NCBI RefSeq assembly: GCF_028736035.1
Contig: NZ_CP117866.1
Coordinates: forward strand, 9,217,001-9,281,000
Direction: 5' to 3'
DNA: 64,000 nucleotides
Source of the DNA: Streptomyces sp. T12
GTDB taxonomy: Bacteria > Actinomycetota > Actinomycetes > Streptomycetales > Streptomycetaceae
Shown: piece after piece, positions 8,136 through 15,716 of the stretch
Position numbering within the stretch: position 1 is the stretch's first letter
Layout: the number at the start of each line of letters is the position of its first letter
Notes under the pieces: generated by a model
What the model saw: only the letters and a program-made list of their open reading frames with translations
What the model was told of the DNA's origin: nothing
Databases searched by the model: none
Made by a program: the position numbers and the translations under genes

Positions 8136-9022
8136 TGGCTGCGTCCATGAACCCCGACGACCTCGTCGCGATCGACGTCCACACCCACGCGGAGGTCTCC
8201 TCCAAGGGCCACTCCTCCCTGGACGACGACCTGCACGACGCCTCCTCCGCCTACTTCAAGGTCGAGGGCAAGCGCAAGCCGACGCTGGAGGAGACCGCCG
8301 CCTACTACCGCGAGCGGAAGATGGCCGCCGTGATCTTCACGGTCGACGCCGAGTCCGCGACCGGCACACCGCCGGTCCCGAACGAGGAGGTCGCCGAGGC
8401 CGCGGCCGCCAACGCCGACGTCCTCATCCCCTTCGCCTCCATCGACCCCTTCCGGGGGAAGGCGGGCGTACGGCAGGCCCGGCGTCTGGTCGAGGAGTAC
8501 GGGGTGAAGGGCTTCAAGTTCCACCCCAGCATCCAGGGCTTCTTCCCCAACGACCGCTCGGTGGCCTACGACCTCTACGAGGTCATCGAGGAGACGGGCA
8601 CGATCGCCCTCTTCCACACGGGCCAGACGGGCATCGGCGCCGGAGTCCCGGGCGGGGGCGGCATCCGCCTCAAGTACTCCAACCCCCTCCACGTGGACGA
8701 CGTCGCGGCCGACTTCCCGCATCTGAAGATCATCCTGGCGCATCCGTCCTTCCCCTGGCAGGACGAGGCGCTCGCCGTCGCCACCCACAAGCCCGGCGTG
8801 CACATCGACCTGTCCGGCTGGTCGCCCAAGTACTTCCCGCCGCAGCTCGTGCAGTACGCCAACACACTGCTGAAGGACAAGGTGCTCTTCGGCTCCGACT
8901 TCCCCGTCCTCACCCCGGACCGCTGGCTCGCCGACTTCGAGAAGCTGTCGATCAAGGACGAGGTCAAGCCGAAGATCCTCAAGGAGAACGCCGCCCGCCT
9001 GCTCGGGCTGACGAAGACATAA
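8135..9022 (+). CDS. Amidohydrolase, beta-ketoacyl-CoA hydrolase candidate (CouO-like)
   Basis: A 295-residue amidohydrolase_2 family protein. Metal ligands are visible as DVHTHAE near residue 14 and later His and Asp in FKFHPS, LAHPSFPW and GSDFPVLTPDRW. In Rhodococcus p-hydroxycinnamate catabolism an amidohydrolase-superfamily enzyme cleaves the aromatic beta-ketoacyl-CoA hydrolytically, giving the benzoate and acetyl-CoA in place of a thiolase. The operon matches that scheme. GGAGG at 8126-8130 is well spaced for the ATG at 8135 and too close to the GTG at 8132. Confidence 0.78.
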   Translation: MAASMNPDDLVAIDVHTHAEVSSKGHSSLDDDLHDASSAYFKVEGKRKPTLEETAAYYRERKMAAVIFTVDAESATGTPPVPNEEVAEAAAANADVLIPFASIDPFRGKAGVRQARRLVEEYGVKGFKFHPSIQGFFPNDRSVAYDLYEVIEETGTIALFHTGQTGIGAGVPGGGGIRLKYSNPLHVDDVAADFPHLKIILAHPSFPWQDEALAVATHKPGVHIDLSGWSPKYFPPQLVQYANTLLKDKVLFGSDFPVLTPDRWLADFEKLSIKDEVKPKILKENAARLLGLTKT

Positions 9023-9032
9023 GGGGCGTGAC

Positions 9033-10535
9033 ATGCGCAACGAGGGACTGGGGTCGTGGCCCGCACGCCGGGCCCGCAAGACCCCCCACCGCACCGCCCT
9101 GATCCACGGCGAGAAGTCGACCGACTACCGCACCCTGTACACCCGCACCACCCGCCTCGCCCACGCCCTGCGCGACCGGGGCGTGCGCCGCGGCGACCGC
9201 ATCGCCTACCTCGGCCCGAACCACCCCTCCTACCTGGAGACCCTGTTCGCGGCCGGCACGCTCGGCGCGGTCTTCGTCCCGCTCAACACCCGCCTCGCCG
9301 GCCCCGAGATCGCATACCAGCTCGCCGACTCCGGAGCGAAGGCCCTCGTCTACGGCCCCTCGCACGCCGGACTCGTCGCCGGGCTGCCGGGCAGCACCGA
9401 CGTACGGGCGTACATCGAGGTCGGAGCCGAATACGAGGAGGCGCTCGCCGAGGCCCCCGAGGAGCCCATCGACCAGCCGGTCGGTCCCGACGACACCTGC
9501 ATCATCATGTACACCTCGGGGACGACCGGCCGCCCCAAGGGCGCGATGCTCACCCACGGCAACCTGACCTGGAACGCGATCAACGTCCTCGTCGACCACG
9601 ACCTGATCGCCGACGAACGCGCCCTGGTCTCCGCGCCGTTGTTCCACACGGCGGGCCTGAACATGCTCACCCTGCCGGTCCTGCTGAAGGGCGGCACCTG
9701 CGTCCTGGTCGAGGCCTTCGACCCGAACGCCACCTTCGACCTGATCGAACGGCACCGGATCACCTTCATGTTCGGGGTGCCGACGATGTTCGAGCAGGTG
9801 GCCCGGCACCCGCGCTGGGCAGAGGCGGACCTGTCCTCGCTCAGGATCCTCACGTGCGGTGGCTCCCCGGTGCCGACGCCGATGATCGCCGCCTACCAGC
9901 AGCGGGGACTCACCTTCCTCCAGGGCTACGGCATGACGGAGGCCTCGCCCGGGACGCTGTTCCTGGACGCCGAGCACGCCGTGAGCAAGGCGGGGTCGGC
10001 GGGGGTGCCGCACTTCTTCAGCGACGTACGGGTAGTACGGCCCGACCTCACTCCGGCCGACGTCGGCGAGACCGGCGAGGTCGTGGTCCACGGCCCCCAT
10101 GTCATGCCCGGCTACTGGGGCCTGCCCGAGGAGACGGCCGCCTCCTTCGCCGACGGCTGGTTCCGCAGCGGGGACGCGGCCCGGGTCGACGAGGACGGGT
10201 ACGTCTTCATCGTCGACCGCATCAAGGACATGATCATCTCGGGCGGCGAGAACATCTACCCCGCCGAGATCGAGGACCTGCTCCTCGCCCACCCGGACAT
10301 CGTCGAGTGCGCGGTGATCGGGGTGCCGGACGACAAGTGGGGCGAGGTGCCGCGCGCGGTCGTCGTGCCGCGCGCGGGCGCCGCGCTCGATCCGGACGAG
10401 ATCCTCGCGTCCCTCTCCGGCCGGCTCGCCAAGTACAAGATCCCGAAATCGGTGGTGCTCGCGGACGAACTCCCGCGCACCGCCTCAGGAAAACTCCTCA
10501 AGTCCCGTGTCCGTACCCGCTACGGCAAGAGTTAA
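9033..10535 (+). CDS. Acyl-CoA synthetase (AMP-forming), hydroxycinnamate-CoA ligase candidate
   Basis: This 500-residue ANL superfamily ligase contains the ATP motif YTSGTTGRPKGAM near residue 165, the A5 motif GYGMTEASPG, the A7 motif RSGDAARVDEDGY, the hinge region DRIKDMIISGGENIYP and the terminal catalytic lysine in TASGKLLKS. It activates a carboxylic acid as acyl-AMP and then the CoA thioester. In this operon the expected substrate is p-coumarate, ferulate or another phenylpropanoid, the CouL step. An AAGGGG site precedes the ATG. Confidence 0.88.
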   Translation: MRNEGLGSWPARRARKTPHRTALIHGEKSTDYRTLYTRTTRLAHALRDRGVRRGDRIAYLGPNHPSYLETLFAAGTLGAVFVPLNTRLAGPEIAYQLADSGAKALVYGPSHAGLVAGLPGSTDVRAYIEVGAEYEEALAEAPEEPIDQPVGPDDTCIIMYTSGTTGRPKGAMLTHGNLTWNAINVLVDHDLIADERALVSAPLFHTAGLNMLTLPVLLKGGTCVLVEAFDPNATFDLIERHRITFMFGVPTMFEQVARHPRWAEADLSSLRILTCGGSPVPTPMIAAYQQRGLTFLQGYGMTEASPGTLFLDAEHAVSKAGSAGVPHFFSDVRVVRPDLTPADVGETGEVVVHGPHVMPGYWGLPEETAASFADGWFRSGDAARVDEDGYVFIVDRIKDMIISGGENIYPAEIEDLLLAHPDIVECAVIGVPDDKWGEVPRAVVVPRAGAALDPDEILASLSGRLAKYKIPKSVVLADELPRTASGKLLKSRVRTRYGKS

Positions 10536-10543
10536 GGAACCCC

Positions 10544-10999
10544 ATGAGCATCACCGTGAACGGCCTCGACGAACTGAAGAAGCTCGCGGGCGGCGACCTC
10601 GGCACCAGCGAGTGGATCGAGATCACCCAGGAGCGCATCAACACGTTCGCCGACGCCACGGGCGACCACCAGTGGATCCACGTGGACCCGCAGAAGGCGG
10701 CCGAGGGGCCGTTCGGCGCCCCCATCGCGCACGGCTATCTCACCCTCTCCCTCTTCATCCCCCTCTTCACCGAGCTGCTGGACGTCCAGGGCGTCACCAC
10801 GAAGGTCAACTACGGCCTGAACAAGGTGCGTTTCCCCTCGCCGGTCAAGGTCGGCTCGCGCATACGGCTGGTCGGCAGGCTCGCCGAGGTGGAGGAGGTG
10901 CCCGGCGGCGCTCAGATCACCGTCGACGGCACGATCGAGATCGAGGGCGGGACGAAGCCGGCGGCGGTACTGCAGAGCGTTTCCCGGTTCTACGCGTAG
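10544..10999 (+). CDS. MaoC family enoyl-CoA hydratase (CouM-like)
   Basis: A 151-residue single hot-dog domain protein. The hydratase motif is clear: FADATGDHQWIHVD followed by GPFGAPIAHGYLTLSL. MaoC proteins add water to 2-enoyl-CoA. As the last gene of this operon it would hydrate the hydroxycinnamoyl-CoA made by the ligase just upstream. The gene begins 8 bases after the ligase stop, with AAGGAA as ribosome-binding site. Confidence 0.87.
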   Translation: MSITVNGLDELKKLAGGDLGTSEWIEITQERINTFADATGDHQWIHVDPQKAAEGPFGAPIAHGYLTLSLFIPLFTELLDVQGVTTKVNYGLNKVRFPSPVKVGSRIRLVGRLAEVEEVPGGAQITVDGTIEIEGGTKPAAVLQSVSRFYA

Positions 11000-11126
11000 G
11001 GCCGAACGGGGGTTCACTCGAACGGCGCCTGGCTCACGCCGGTCACCTGCGAAGAGTCATTGACCGGGTTTCGAGTGGCTCCCGGACCCGCTCTCACGCG
11101 ATAGCGTGCTGTCTTGACTCTCGTCA

Positions 11127-11151
11127 ACGGTGCAGGGGCGACCTGCACCGT
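11127..11151 (+). promoter_or_regulatory. Hairpin in the fxsA leader
   Basis: ACGGTGCAGG (11127-11136) and CCTGCACCGT (11142-11151) are a perfect 10-bp inverted repeat with loop GGCGA. It ends 29 bases before the fxsA start. Just upstream, TTGAC-TCTC-GTCAA (11114-11127) is a second inverted repeat whose first half looks like a -35 element. The hairpin could be a regulator site or a leader RNA structure; it could also end read-through from the MaoC gene. Confidence 0.5.
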
Positions 11152-11180
11152 CGTTTCCACTCTCCCGACCAGGGGACACT

Positions 11181-11357
11181 GTGATCAAGCGAGCCAGAAT
11201 CACTTCGCCGTCGACGGCCGTCGCCGACACCCACGCCGCCACGCCGCGTCTCGACGCGCCGTGCGAGCCGAAGAACGCCCGAGGCCGACGCCGCGCCCTC
11301 TCCTCCACCCAGAACCGAAAGACGAACCCGCTCACATTCCAGTCGTCGATCGGATGA
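11181..11357 (+). CDS. fxsA: FxsA: FxSxx-COOH type peptide precursor
   Basis: A 58-residue basic peptide starting at a GTG with an AGGGGA site 5 bases upstream. It ends LTFQSSIG and lies 16 bases ahead of the FxsB-type radical SAM gene. FxSxx-COOH precursors end in Phe-x-Ser-x-x, and FxsB enzymes are known to build a cyclophane on the Phe-x-Ser stretch. Here the Phe is sixth from the end, so one extra Gly follows the motif. The Ser/Thr-, Arg- and Lys-rich front would be the leader. Position, size and tail support the call; the extra residue is unusual. Confidence 0.72.
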   Translation: MIKRARITSPSTAVADTHAATPRLDAPCEPKNARGRRRALSSTQNRKTNPLTFQSSIG

Positions 11358-11373
11358 CGTCGAGTATTCCACA

Positions 11374-13512
11374 ATGACCAGCCCGCTGGTTCCGCTTCGG
11401 CAACTCGTGCTCAAGGTCCACAGTCGGTGCGACCTTGCGTGTGATCACTGCTACGTGTACGAGCATGCCGACCAGAGTTGGACCGCCAGGCCAAAAGTGA
11501 TCTCGAACGAGGTCATTTCCTGGACCGCGCTGCGTCTGGCGAAGCACGCCAAGGCTCACGCTCTGCCCTCCGTGCAGGTCATCCTGCACGGAGGGGAGCC
11601 ACTCCTGGCCGGACCGGCACGCCTGCGCCGGGTCTGCGAAGAGCTGCGGGGTGCCCTGGACGGGATTTCCCGGCTCGACTTACGGATTCACACCAATGGA
11701 ATTCAGCTGAGCAGTCGGTTTCTCGAGCTCTTCGACGAATTCGACGTCCGGGTGGGAATTTCCCTGGACGGTGACCGCGCGGCCAATGATCTGCACCGCC
11801 GTTACGCCAGTGGCCGCAGCAGTTACGACAAGGTACTGGCGGCACTCTCCCTGCTCCGCCAGAAACGCTACCGCCACCTCTACGCCGGGCTCCTGTGCAC
11901 CGTCGACGTACGCAACGACCCGGTCGCCGTCTACGACGGGCTCGCCGCTCAGAACCCGCCGCGCATCGACTTCCTTCTGCCGCACGCCACTTGGGACGAG
12001 CCGCCGCTGCGCCCCTCCGGCGTCCGCACGCCGTACGCCGACTGGCTGATGGCCGTCTACGACCGGTGGGAGGCTCATGACCGTCCGATGCCGGTGCGGT
12101 TGTTCGACTCGGTCATCAGCACCCTGGGCGGCGGTCCGAGCCTGACCGAGGCCATGGGGCTCGCGCCGGCCGATGTCGTAGTGGTCGAGACGGACGGGTC
12201 CTTCGAGCAGGCGGACTCGCTCAAGACCGCTTTCGACGGTGCGCCCGTCACCGGTGAGGACGTCTTCCGGCACAGCCTCGACGACGTGGCCCGCCATCCG
12301 GGCATCATCGCCCGGCAGCAGGGCCTCGCCGGACTGAGCGAGACATGCCGGTCCTGCCCGGTCGTGCGCTCGTGCGGGGGCGGCCTCTTCGCACACCGTT
12401 ACCGCGGTGACGGCACGGAATTTGACAACCCGTCAGTTTTCTGTGCGGACCTCGAAGCGTTGATCAGGTCGATCGACGCCCGCACCGGCGCCGACGCCGG
12501 ACAGCCCGTCGAGGGCTTCGACGCGTTGGCCGACGGCAGCGACGACGGCACCGCCCTGGCGGAGTTGGCGCGAGCGCGGCAGGAGATCACCCGTGAGCTG
12601 CTGAGCATGGTCGGCCAGGAGACGGGCGGGGAGAGCGAGTTGTGGGCCGCCGCCTGGCGGACGGCGCTGGAACTCGGCCGGCGCGACGATGCTCTGCTGG
12701 CGCCGCTGCTGTCCCATCCCCATACCCGGACCTGGGCCGTGCGCTGTCTCGACGGTGCCGCTCCGGCCGACCATCTCGCCGCGCTCGTGGCCGCCGCCGC
12801 GCTGCCCCCGGCCGCCGTCGACCGGATCACGGTGCCGGTGTGTGACGGCTTCGTGCACCTCCCGGGGGTGGGGCGGCTGCGTACCGGTACGGCCGCCGAG
12901 GCGGTCGAGCTGACGCCGGATCACCTCGACGCTCCCGGCTGGGAGCCCCTGCGCCGGCTGCGGGCCGACGGGCTGGAGGTCGCGCTCGACGACATCGACC
13001 CGTACCGCGACTGCCACGGCACCCCCGTCACCGGGCGGTTGACCGACGAGGAGACCGAGCGGTGGCGGCATGCGCTCTCGCAGGCCTGGGCGTCGGTCCG
13101 CGAGACACTGCCCGACCTGGCCACCGCCATGGCCACCGGCGTGCGGGTGGTCACCCCGCTCGACGGTCCCGTAGACCCTCGCGCAACCTCGGCCGGCGGA
13201 GGGTTCGCGGCGCTCGGGGCCTTTCTGCATCCCGATCCGGCGCGGCTCGCCGCCGATCTGGTGCGCGGGTTCCGGCTCGGCGTCCTCGACGCGCTGCTCG
13301 ATGTGTGCGACCTGTACGACGAGACCGACACACGCACCGGCGAACTGCTCGCCGACACCTATGCGCGCATCGCGACCGACGCCCTGCTCCCCGACCCCGA
13401 CCCCGAGTCGGCCCGGCGGACCAGGGCCCGGCTGGACGAGCTGTCCGCCGCCCCCACGCTGACCGCGCTCGGCCGCCGGTTCACCGACGGGATGCGCAGG
13501 AGCGCCGGATGA
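11374..13512 (+). CDS. fxsB: FxsB: radical SAM/SPASM peptide maturase with degenerate HExxH domain
   Basis: A 712-residue maturase. The radical SAM cluster Cys are C19, C23 and C26 (CDLACDHCYVYEHAD), followed by LHGGEPLL. A SPASM region with several Cys (ETCRSCPVVRSCGGG and VFC) spans about 322-365. FxsB enzymes form a C-C cross-link between the Phe ring and the side chain of the Ser in FxS precursor tails. The C-terminal part (about 420-712) matches the HExxH-type domain often fused here, but the H-E-x-x-H positions read R631-G-F-R-L635, so metal binding is probably lost. Leu103 is encoded by TTA (11680-11682), implying bldA dependence. Its stop overlaps the next gene (ATGA). Confidence 0.9.
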   Translation: MTSPLVPLRQLVLKVHSRCDLACDHCYVYEHADQSWTARPKVISNEVISWTALRLAKHAKAHALPSVQVILHGGEPLLAGPARLRRVCEELRGALDGISRLDLRIHTNGIQLSSRFLELFDEFDVRVGISLDGDRAANDLHRRYASGRSSYDKVLAALSLLRQKRYRHLYAGLLCTVDVRNDPVAVYDGLAAQNPPRIDFLLPHATWDEPPLRPSGVRTPYADWLMAVYDRWEAHDRPMPVRLFDSVISTLGGGPSLTEAMGLAPADVVVVETDGSFEQADSLKTAFDGAPVTGEDVFRHSLDDVARHPGIIARQQGLAGLSETCRSCPVVRSCGGGLFAHRYRGDGTEFDNPSVFCADLEALIRSIDARTGADAGQPVEGFDALADGSDDGTALAELARARQEITRELLSMVGQETGGESELWAAAWRTALELGRRDDALLAPLLSHPHTRTWAVRCLDGAAPADHLAALVAAAALPPAAVDRITVPVCDGFVHLPGVGRLRTGTAAEAVELTPDHLDAPGWEPLRRLRADGLEVALDDIDPYRDCHGTPVTGRLTDEETERWRHALSQAWASVRETLPDLATAMATGVRVVTPLDGPVDPRATSAGGGFAALGAFLHPDPARLAADLVRGFRLGVLDALLDVCDLYDETDTRTGELLADTYARIATDALLPDPDPESARRTRARLDELSAAPTLTALGRRFTDGMRRSAG

Positions 13513-14345
13513 CCGACGCCCGGCTTCGCGCAGGCGACCTGGGCGCCCTGGGCGTCCGGGCCGGCGCCACCGTGCTGGCGCACGCCTCCCTGCGCCGGGT
13601 CGGCGCGGCCGCCGACGCCGTACTTGGCGCGTTGCTCCACGCCCTCGGCCCCGACGGCACCCTGGTCGTCCCCGCCTTCACCGCCGGCAACTCGGACACC
13701 TCACCCGAATACCGCGCCCGGACAAGGAACATGACGTCCCGTCAACTGACCGCCTACCGCGAGGAGATGCCGCCCTTCGACCTCCGGCACACCCCCTCGC
13801 AGGGCATGGGAGGCCTGGCCGAGGCCGTACGCCGCAGGCCGGACGCGGTGCGCAGCAGCCATCCGCAGACCTCCTTCGCGGCCGTCGGCGCCTCGGCCGC
13901 GGGGCTGATGGCGGATCACGACGAGGAATGCCACCTGGGCGAAAGCTCGCCGCTCGCCCGGCTGTACACCGCCGACGTCCGGGTGCTGCTGATCGGGGTG
14001 GGCTACGAGGTGTGCAGCGCCTTCCACCTCGCCGAGTACCGGATCGCCGACCCGCCCCGACGGGAGTACCGCTGCGTCGTCCTGCGCGACGGACGGCGCC
14101 ACTGGATGTCGTACAAGGACGTCGACCTGGACGACAGCGACTTCGGTGCCCTCGGGGCCGCGTACGAGAGGCACGACGCCGCGCTGTGCGCGCCCGCCGT
14201 CCGGCACGGGCAGTTGGGGGCGGCACGGGTCCGGTCGCTGCCGCTGCGCGCGGCGGTGGACTTCGCCGGCGGATGGCTGGCCGGAAAACGCCCCCGCCCG
14301 AGCGCTACGGAGCGGCTACAAAACGCGTCCGGCTTCCTACACTGA
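13509..14345 (+). CDS. AAC(3)-family N-acetyltransferase in the fxs cluster
   Basis: This 278-residue protein belongs to the aminoglycoside 3-N-acetyltransferase/YokD family. It shows VLAHASLRRVG near residue 22, the segment SSHPQTSFAAVG, and GESSPLARLY before VLLIGVGYE. Classical members acetylate the 3-amino group of 2-deoxystreptamine drugs. Many homologues sit in biosynthetic loci and may act on other amines. Tight coupling to fxsB (ATGA overlap) argues for a job in this peptide system, for example modifying the product or giving self-protection, more than for drug resistance. Confidence 0.85.
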   Translation: MTDARLRAGDLGALGVRAGATVLAHASLRRVGAAADAVLGALLHALGPDGTLVVPAFTAGNSDTSPEYRARTRNMTSRQLTAYREEMPPFDLRHTPSQGMGGLAEAVRRRPDAVRSSHPQTSFAAVGASAAGLMADHDEECHLGESSPLARLYTADVRVLLIGVGYEVCSAFHLAEYRIADPPRREYRCVVLRDGRRHWMSYKDVDLDDSDFGALGAAYERHDAALCAPAVRHGQLGAARVRSLPLRAAVDFAGGWLAGKRPRPSATERLQNASGFLH

Positions 14346-14387
14346 GTCTCCACGCCTCGGGGGGACGGGGCGGGATCGGGGGATCAT

Positions 14388-15716
14388 GTGGAGCCGAAGG
14401 CGGTGTTACGGGCGGACGTGACCGCGCCGTACTTCTTTCTCAGTTACGCCCACACCCCCAGGGACGAGAACGACAACAGCGATCCCGACCACTGGGTGCA
14501 CCGGCTCTTCCGTGACCTGTGCGATCACATCCGGCACCTGACCACCGTGCCCGGCGGCGCGGCCGGATACATGGACCGCTCGATGCGGGCGGGCCAGCTG
14601 TGGACGACCGAGCTGGGCGGCGCGCTCGCCGCCTGCCGGGTGTTCGTGCCGCTGTACTCGCCGCGCTACTTCCACAGCTCCTGGTGCGGCAAGGAGTGGA
14701 GCGTCTTCGCCAGGCGGCCCGCCCGGTTCCGTACCGAGGGGCACAGGGGCACACCGGGCGCGATCGTGCCGGCCCTGTGGGCACCGGTCGAGGACCACCA
14801 CCTCCCCGATTTCATCAGGGACATCCAGTACGCCCACCCCGAACTCGGCGACCGCTACCGCGACTTCGGGCTGTACGGCCTGATGAAGCTCAGCTCCCAC
14901 CGCCGCCACTACCAGACGGCCGTGTGGGAACTGGCCAGGCGCATCATCGAGGTCGGCAAGCACGTCGCCGTGGACCCGGGGGAGTCCACGTCCTGGGACA
15001 CCGAGCCCGACGCCTTCGCGCCGCTGCGCAGCCGGCGCAGGCTGCGCATCACCGTGGCCGCGGGCTCCGTGGGCCGGCTGCCCGAGGGACGCAGCCCCGA
15101 CTACTACGGCCCCTCGGCGCTCGACTGGACCCCCTTCCGGCCCGCATGCCCCAGACCGCTGGCCGAGATGGCCGCCGAGATCGCCGAACGCCTCGAGTTC
15201 CGGCCCGACATCCAGGCCTTCGACACCTGGCACAGCGAGGCTGGGGGTACCCCCTCTGGGGGAGGATCCCCCGCGGCGACGGGCCCGGAGGTCGTGCTGC
15301 TCGACCGCTGGGTGCTGCGCGACCCCGAACAGCGCACCCGGCTCGGCAAGTTCGACGCCACCCACCGTCCGGCGACCGGACTCGTGGTGCCGTGGAACGA
15401 GGACGACCCCGACAGCGCGGACGCCCGGCAGGCGCTGACCGCCGAGACGGCGGCGACCCTGCCGCGCACCGTCAGCCAGGCGGAGCAGGCATGCCGGCCC
15501 GCCGTCCGCGGCATCCCCGACCACGAGTCCTTCGACGCGCTGCTGCCACGTGTCGTGCAGTGGGCCGCGACCCAGCACCTCAAACACGCCCCCGCCCAGC
15601 CGCCGCCGGGCCAGGGGACCCGGCGCTTCCGGCTGAGCGTCGCGGGGGACCAGGACAGCCGGCCACCGGTGCACCGCCCGCATGCCGAGGAGGAAGACCG
15701 CGATGAGCAGCCTTGA
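14388..15716 (+). CDS. fxsC: FxsC: TIR-like protein of the FxSxx system
   Basis: A 442-residue protein with an N-terminal TIR-like domain: strand A is PYFFLSYAH (residues 14-22), and the helix C region is SPRYFHSSWCGKEW (91-104). Glu103 in WCGKE occupies the place of the catalytic Glu of NAD-cleaving TIR domains. A C-terminal domain (about 215-420) is characteristic of FxsC proteins and is of unknown function. Codon 7 is TTA (14406-14408), again suggesting bldA control. A G/C-rich palindromic insert lies in frame at 15243-15272. The GTG at 14388 is 42 bases after the acetyltransferase stop. Confidence 0.85.
   Translation: MEPKAVLRADVTAPYFFLSYAHTPRDENDNSDPDHWVHRLFRDLCDHIRHLTTVPGGAAGYMDRSMRAGQLWTTELGGALAACRVFVPLYSPRYFHSSWCGKEWSVFARRPARFRTEGHRGTPGAIVPALWAPVEDHHLPDFIRDIQYAHPELGDRYRDFGLYGLMKLSSHRRHYQTAVWELARRIIEVGKHVAVDPGESTSWDTEPDAFAPLRSRRRLRITVAAGSVGRLPEGRSPDYYGPSALDWTPFRPACPRPLAEMAAEIAERLEFRPDIQAFDTWHSEAGGTPSGGGSPAATGPEVVLLDRWVLRDPEQRTRLGKFDATHRPATGLVVPWNEDDPDSADARQALTAETAATLPRTVSQAEQACRPAVRGIPDHESFDALLPRVVQWAATQHLKHAPAQPPPGQGTRRFRLSVAGDQDSRPPVHRPHAEEEDRDEQP
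15243..15272 (+). repeat. In-frame G/C palindrome insert inside fxsC
   Basis: GGGGGTACCCCC (15243-15254) and GGGGG-AGGAT-CCCCC (15258-15272) lie back to back inside the fxsC coding sequence and encode a Gly/Pro/Ser loop. The layout resembles G/C-rich interspersed palindromes in the GH2 and metallophosphoesterase genes of this window. Confidence 0.6.

Noticed and set aside
13509..14345. Plain aminoglycoside resistance gene
   Set aside because: The family fits, but coupling to fxsB and lack of aminoglycoside genes make a role in the peptide system more likely; resistance was not claimed.
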